Origin: Amborella trichopoda
Taxonomy: Eukaryota > Streptophyta > Magnoliopsida > Amborellales > Amborellaceae
Assembly: GCF_000471905.2 (NCBI RefSeq)
Contig: NW_006497023.1
Location: 1,321,924-1,385,923, forward strand
DNA: 64,000 nucleotides
Direction of reading: 5' to 3'
Shown here: piece by piece, positions 58,715-64,000 of the stretch
Position numbering within the stretch: position 1 is the stretch's first letter
Layout: every line of letters begins with the position of its first letter
The notes under the pieces: generated by a model
The model's input: the letters and a program-made list of their open reading frames with translations, nothing else
Database searches by the model: none
Told to the model about the DNA's origin: nothing
Made by a program: the position numbers and the translations under genes

Positions 58715-59300
58715 TTTCAATGGAAAAACATCAAACTCGTGCGATGTTAAATAGCCGAGACAAGAAAAACCGTCAAACTCGTGCGACATTAAAGAGCCGA
58801 GATAGGAAAAACGTCAAACTCATGTGACGTTAAAGAGCCACGACAGGAAAAATGTCAAACTCGTGCGACGTTAAAAAGCCGAGACAGGAAAAATATCAAA
58901 CTTGTGTGACATTAAAGAGCCAAGACAGGAAAAATGTCAAGCTCGTGCAACGTTAAAGAGCCGAGAATGGAAAAACGTCAAACTCGTGCGACGTTAAAGA
59001 GTCGAGACAGGAAAAATGTCAAACTCATGCGACGTTAAGACCCTGTTCAATGTGTTCCGGGCACAACCACCCTGTTCAAACGTCAAGCCCCGTACGCTGC
59101 TAAAGGTTGGGTATATCTAGTTCAACGTCAAACTCGTGCGACGTAAAAGAGCTTAGACATGTAACATCTAGCCTCGTATGCCATAAAATGTTCGATGTGT
59201 TTAGGGCACAACCACCCCATTCAATGTTGTTCAGGGCACAACCACCCTGTTCAATGTGTTCAAGGCACAACCACTTTGTTCAAACATCTATCCCCGTATG
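58715..59300 (+). repeat. 41-bp GTCAAACTCGTGCGACGTTAAAGAG array and related units
   Basis: Eight units from 58730 to 59035 with anchors at 58772, 58813, 58854 and 58895 (period 41). From 59040 to 59300 a looser unit GGGCACAACCACCCTGTTCA of about 34 bp follows. Tandem arrays directly before the 3' LTR are typical of Tat elements. Confidence 0.8.
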
Positions 59301-59977
59301 ACGTAAAAGGGTCGGGTGTATGGTCCATTGCTGCATGATGCTAAACTGCTTAAAGGGCTCTATGGTTGCAAGAGTTAAAATTGCTAACCAACTTTGTTTT
59401 TCAAATATCTTTCTCTTTTCAAAATTTTCACTATATGTCTGTGATTTCAAAAAACATTAATTTCTTTATTAAAATCGAAACATATCCCTACTCCTGGTTC
59501 TGTTTCAAATCTCCCCCTACTTTCAAAATTTCTAAAACATTTTTTAAAATGAAGGAGCTTGGACACCCGTATATGATGAATACCGCATTGTCGTGTTTAC
59601 CATGTTGTTGCCTTGTCTCTCTCTACGAATTCAGCCAGACAAGTCTCTTCCTATAGAAGACCTTTTCCTATAGATAGCCTTAGGAAACCCTAAGGTGATC
59701 AAAGAAAATGGCAAGAATAAAAATTTCAAACTACAACACCCCTGAAGTTAAGTGGCATGGCCAGAAAATCCAACTCGAGTTTCAAAGTTGTGTAACGCAC
59801 CGACAATGTCGGAAACCTTAGGAGGAAAAATGCCCTAGGTGGGTGAGTTCAGTGAGCACAATGACTTTGAGGGATAGTTGGTGTGCCCTACGACCACATG
59901 AAGACAGGACGAAATTTAAAATGGCTACTTTATCTTTGACGTTCATCTGTCCCTTTTAGGACAAGGAAAGCCAAAAG
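59301..59977 (+). other. D 3' block end and polypurine tract
   Basis: Mostly unremarkable AT-rich sequence with one more GCATGATGCTAAACTGC at 59333. AGGACAAGGAAAGCCAAAAG (59958-59977) directly before the LTR is a plausible polypurine tract. Confidence 0.55.
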
Positions 59978-60729
59978 TGTCTACTTCTTTGCCACTCGCC
60001 CATTTTAAAACTGACAAATTCTACCGTTTCTGAACTCTTAAGACCACATTATCCTAATGAACCCAAAATCCATAGTTCAAACAACCTATCTTGTGTCCGG
60101 GAACCAGTCTGCCTGCCCAGAACCCCACAGAACCCTGTTTTGACCACGATTTTTGTAAACAACCTATTTTACCAAAAACTCATTAAAAATAGTCAATAAA
60201 TCTGTTTTGATCCAAATTTTCTCTGAGAGCTTCATAAGAGGCTAAGGAATACAGCCAAAGTGAAAAAAAAGGAAATTTTGATAGGTTTGAGTTGGGTGAC
60301 AATGGCAGTGTCGCCCAATTAATTTCAATAAATGTCCTGTTTTACCAAAACACTCATTAAAAATAGTAAACAAATTTGTTTTGACCCAAATTTTTTCTGG
60401 TAGCTTCATAAGAGGATGGGGAATGCACTCAAAGTAAAAAAAATGAACTTTGACCAAGTTTGACTAAGGTGACATGGGCAGTGTCACCCAGCCTAGACTG
60501 GACAACACACCTAGTGTCACCCAGATATGGGTGACACTATCAATGTCGCCCGGGTGACACGGAGACAATTTTATCCCAAATCATAATTTTTGGATTTTTG
60601 AATGATTTTTGACCTTTTCTTGGGTGACACTAGATGTGTCGCCTAGGAGACAAGGCCGTGTCTCCCAAATCCGTGACCCTAAAAAAGTGGATCTTTGATC
60701 GAGGGATTTGTTTGTTGCGGGAAGATATT
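59978..60729 (+). repeat. D 3' LTR up to the insertion of E
   Basis: Follows the 5' LTR from CCCATTTTAAAACTG to TTTGTTGCGGGAAGATATT (equivalent to 44488), then E begins. Contains dyads at 60294-60317 and 60469-60670, more decayed than those in the 5' LTR. Confidence 0.75.
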
Positions 60730-61812
60730 TGTAGACCCCCCATTTCAATTTTGGCAAATTCTATGGTTTTATGAACCCTTAGGACCACACTTAACCTAGT
60801 AAACCCAAATCCATAGTTCCTATAACCTACTCGGAACCAGTTTGCTTGCCCGGAACCCTGCATAAACCCTGTTTTGACCCAAATTTCTGTAAATACCATG
60901 TTTTACTAAAAAAATCAGTAAAAATAGTAAAAAAAATTTGTTTTGACCCAAATTTTCTCTGAGAGCTTCACAAGAGGCTAAGAAACAACTTGAAAAGAAA
61001 AAAACTCAAATTTGACAAGTTTTGGTTTGGGCGACATGGGGCATGCCACCCAAGCGACACGACCCGTGCCACCTAGCCTTGTGCGACATAGGGCATGCCG
61101 TCCAGGTGACATGACCCGTGCCACCCAGATCTGAGACCCTTAAACTTTGACTTTTTGACGGGGGATTTGCTTATTACACGTGCTTATCCTTCCCAACGAG
61201 TTCGGACCCCTATAATACCTCTTTTCGTGGTCATTTGAGGGGATCGAGACTTTAGAGAGGAAAACCCCTTGAGATAGAGATTGAAACCAAAGAGAGAATG
61301 AGAGAAACCCTAGAGAAGACCGTGCTTCCTGAGACTCTAACCCCAAAGAAAAAGAAAACCTCGACTTAAGCACAACCACCCTAGATCTACCCTTAGGGAG
61401 CAACCACCCTGCTACTACCAGAGACTTATTGATTGACATCTGGACCAGAAGGGCAAGAGGAACCGGTTATGATACGGGCGAGCCCTCAAGGGCTCGGGAG
61501 TCCCGGGCCATTTGGCCCAGTTCGATACTCATTCTCCCTTCATTTATTTTTTTATTTTATTTAATTTATTTTGTTTTGATCTGATTTTGATTTGTTTTGA
61601 TTGATAAATCATATTTTAAATGCTTTTGATCAAGCTGGCTCCGCCAGAGATCTGAGAGCAGATATGCTCTTTTATGTGCAGATTTGACCTCAGATCTAAA
61701 TTCGATTGTTCCCACTTTATCTACCACTTGTTTTCCATTTCATTCTTATCAGTTTAATGTGTCATATCAGATTTATCTACATCCACAGATCGCTTCGATT
61801 TGTGCTGTAAAT
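60730..61812 (+). repeat. E 5' LTR, about 1083 bp
   Basis: Starts TGTAGACCCCCC, follows the D LTR, with decayed dyads at 61028-61130 (GGGCGACATGGGGCATGCC form), a TATA-like CCTATAATACC at 61210 and GA-rich U5. The exact end is uncertain by a few bases. Confidence 0.75.
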
Positions 61813-61816
61813 AGTT

Positions 61817-61834
61817 TGGCGCCCACCGTGGGGC
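61817..61834 (+). other. Primer-binding site, E
   Basis: TGGCGCCCACCGTGGGGC, as in D with one difference. Confidence 0.85.
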
Positions 61835-64000
61835 GAATCGAGCGTGATCCGAGCATCAAAATTTTGAAAATCTCATAATATTTTGAAACATTTCATGCAT
61901 GTTGTAGGTACCATTTTGTGATAATTACTAAAACTTTTCAAGTCAAAATAAAATATTTAAAAATACAAAACAAATATTTCTCTATTAAATCTGCAGTCCC
62001 CTCTTGTTGCTTTATTTTAATTTATTTTCATCGAAAACAATTTTATTTGATGTTTCTCTAAGTTTAAAGTAAGCTTAGTTTATCAATATACTAGAAAAAA
62101 AAAAATAAAAATATAAAAAATATAAAAAATACAATAGTATTTTGGGCGACACTAGGCGTGCCGCCCAAGCGACACAGGGCATGCCGCCCAGACGACACGG
62201 GTCGTGCTGCCTAGGTCCAGGGTGACACACCCTTTGGTGCCCTCCGTCGTCCAAGTCAGATTTTTTTGATATTTTACAGGCTGGGTCATGAGTCTCTTTT
62301 GTGACTGTTCACAAAATTTTGGAGCAAAATAAATTTCTTAAAAATACCAAAAACATATTTTGCTTGATACAAGTATGTTCTATCTGTTGTTCTTCCATTT
62401 CACTTTGTTTGAATTTTATTTTATCAAAAAGTATGATTTTTCTTCTTCTGCATGTTTTAGTGGCCTTATTTCATCAAGATCAACAAGATAAAAATAAAAT
62501 AAAAAATAAAATAAAAAATTTTTGGGACCCCACAGGCTTATTCCAGAGCCTTTTTGTGCTTTTTCACTAATTTTTTATTTAAAATAAAATTTTCAAAAAT
62601 ATAAAAAAAATATTTTGCTTTAGATAAGCATGTCCTACTCCTGACTTTTTCGTTTTTTATTTTAGTTTTTTAATTTTGACTAAAACCATGTTTTTCCTTC
62701 TTTCACCATGCTTAGTTTAACTGTGTTTCATCAAACTTCTTGCACCCTACCTGAACCGTATCCCGTTCGAGTCACCCTCGACCTGGGCCACGCTCGACTT
62801 AGCACAGACTGTGCCTTGTCTCATTGTTCTGACCATCCATTCTTAGGGGTTCCTCACCCCTCCATGTATATTGTGCCTCGAGTGAGTTTTGCCTCGAAGA
62901 GCGCATCGCTAGGCTCAATCAGTGCCAAGCGCTCACTTGTTTTCTTTCTTATTGTGTGCGTGTGTGCTTGAATTTATTTTCATTTGTGTGCTTCTTTACA
63001 CACTCTAGCACACACCGACCGGGAATCCCAGAAAACCAAAAAACAAAGTATTTGAAAACCCCCAAAATCCGAGTTAACTACTTGAGGAGAACCTAGCTTT
63101 GAGAATTGAGGCGGTTGAGATTTGCTTAACTTTAACTATGAGTACCTCTTCGTAATCCTTTGCCTCAAAGCAACTCTGCGTATAGTAGGACCTGGCAAAA
63201 TCCTATAATAGGAGGCCGGGACCTATGCGGGGACCTATATTAGCCTAACCGCATTTCAGTAGTTAGGGACCCACTCTCAAGCCAAGCCTACCTATAGTAC
63301 TATACTAGGTGAAACGTTTTTGTGTGCTTGCTTACTTATTGATCTTGAGTCTCAACCTAAATCTGCTTTTGGTCCGAGTTGAACCCTCTGAGTCCAGGTT
63401 CAGACTTGTACCCAGCCTAGCCCAAGTCCGAATTAGGTTTTGCATTGGTCCAAACTTAGGCCCCTTGTTGTCTGCACCGAAGGCTCGTTTCTAGTTCATC
63501 TTTGATCTAGTTAAGGTCCATACCTGGCCTGATCATTAAAGCGCTCTGGGTCCAAGATCAGGTTTATACCCACCTAGCCCAGATCCGGACCAAATTCACA
63601 CCCAGGCTTGAACCTAGGCCCCTTTTTTGTCCGAGCCAAGGGCTCGTACCTAAACCATCTTTGATCCAGTCCAGGTCCACACTCAATCTAATTATCATAA
63701 CCCTCTAGGTCCAAGCTTAGGCTTGCACCCAGCTCAGTCCAAGTTCGGACCAGGTTTGCACCCAGGTCTGAACTTAGACCCACTTGGCACGAGTCGAGAC
63801 TCCAACTTTCCTTGTCTGGATCTTTGTCTAGGTTCTAGTATAAGTCTAAGCTTAGAGTTACCTCTAGGGTTGGATTAGGCTTACCCTAGTTCAGAGTCTA
63901 AACCAAAACCCATTGAGTCTAGATTCCAGGATAATTTCAGCCTAGTTGTCACTCAGGGTTGGCACCTAGAGTCAGATTACGTCTACCCTAGGCTGTCGAG
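61835..64000 (+). other. E untranslated leader (continues past the window)
   Basis: Collinear with 45105-47410 of D: decayed dyads at 62143-62240, a single copy of the 196-bp unit at about 62750-62950, then the 150-bp GGTCCGAACCAGG repeats at 63355-63830. No coding frame recognised. Confidence 0.7.

Larger units (their letters stand above)
43682..60729 (+). mobile_element. D: long Tat/Ogre-like element with antisense region, plus strand
   Basis: LTR 43682-45083, primer site, 2.3-kb leader, gag, protease, reverse transcriptase, two RNase H domains, integrase, 5.2-kb 3' block with antisense region and tandem arrays, polypurine tract, and 3' LTR from 59978. The internal region is about 14.9 kb, in the size range of large Tat elements. 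Candidate target site at left is ACTAT (43677-43681). The 3' LTR is interrupted by element E. LTRs are about 80% identical by eye. Fossil with many breaks. Confidence 0.85.
60730..64000 (+). mobile_element. E: 5' end of a second D-family element, inserted in D's 3' LTR
   Basis: LTR 60730-61812, primer site, leader to the window end. Candidate target site ATATT (60725-60729). Same family as D (about 80% by eye in the LTR), different subfamily. Coding part lies beyond the window. Confidence 0.8.

Overview
This is an intergenic, repeat-saturated stretch of a large plant nuclear genome. No intact host gene, tRNA, rRNA or CRISPR array is visible. Nearly everything assignable is Ty3/gypsy LTR retrotransposon, of two plant-specific kinds: Tekay-like chromoviruses (initiator-Met primer site, C-terminal chromodomain, 2-3 kb LTRs) and Tat/Ogre-like elements (dual RNase H, long non-coding 3' block full of tandem repeats, primer site TGGCRCCCACCGTGGGGC). 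All are old and broken many times over; LTR pairs look only about 80-85% identical by eye, so insertions are likely several million years old (inference, no alignment was run). The species cannot be named from this sequence.

Layout. 1-5.67 kb: the end of a chromovirus LTR carrying a 57-bp minisatellite, a 229-bp tandem duplication, purine tracts, and a very diverged Tat-type LTR with its own minisatellite. 5.67-22.3 kb: minus-strand chromovirus array LTR1 - internal A/B composite - LTR2 - internal C - LTR3, where the middle LTR (15190-17372) is shared by two internal regions. 22.3-32.14 kb: minus-strand Tat element X_L (LTR, 4.6 kb 3' block, pol), apparently inserted into LTR3. 32.14-36.33 kb: plus-strand Tat fragment F, head to head with X_L. 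36.335-43.68 kb: X_R, a plus-strand sibling of X_L lacking a coding block, inserted in F's integrase. 43.68-60.73 kb: D, a long plus-strand Tat element with gag, pol and an antisense plant-mobile-domain region. 60.73-64 kb: the start of E, a relative of D inserted in D's 3' LTR. The right half is therefore a nest: F contains X_R, X_R's LTR contains D, and D's LTR contains E.

Most interesting content. Both X copies carry a captured fragment of an Argonaute gene of the AGO4/6/9 clade (28530-28697 minus; 37625-37794 plus), the effector family of RNA-directed DNA methylation. In both copies a TATA-like site pointing against the element lies so that transcription from it would run antisense through the Argonaute fragment. 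Separately, D and E carry about two dozen copies of a dyad (GGGCGACAC ... GTGTCGCCC), some perfect 11-bp-arm palindromes, in LTRs, leader and 3' block. X and D share a tandem-repeat core (GCATGA...TAAACTGC), and chromovirus LTRs and X share a GCCGGCGCTG-type minisatellite motif.
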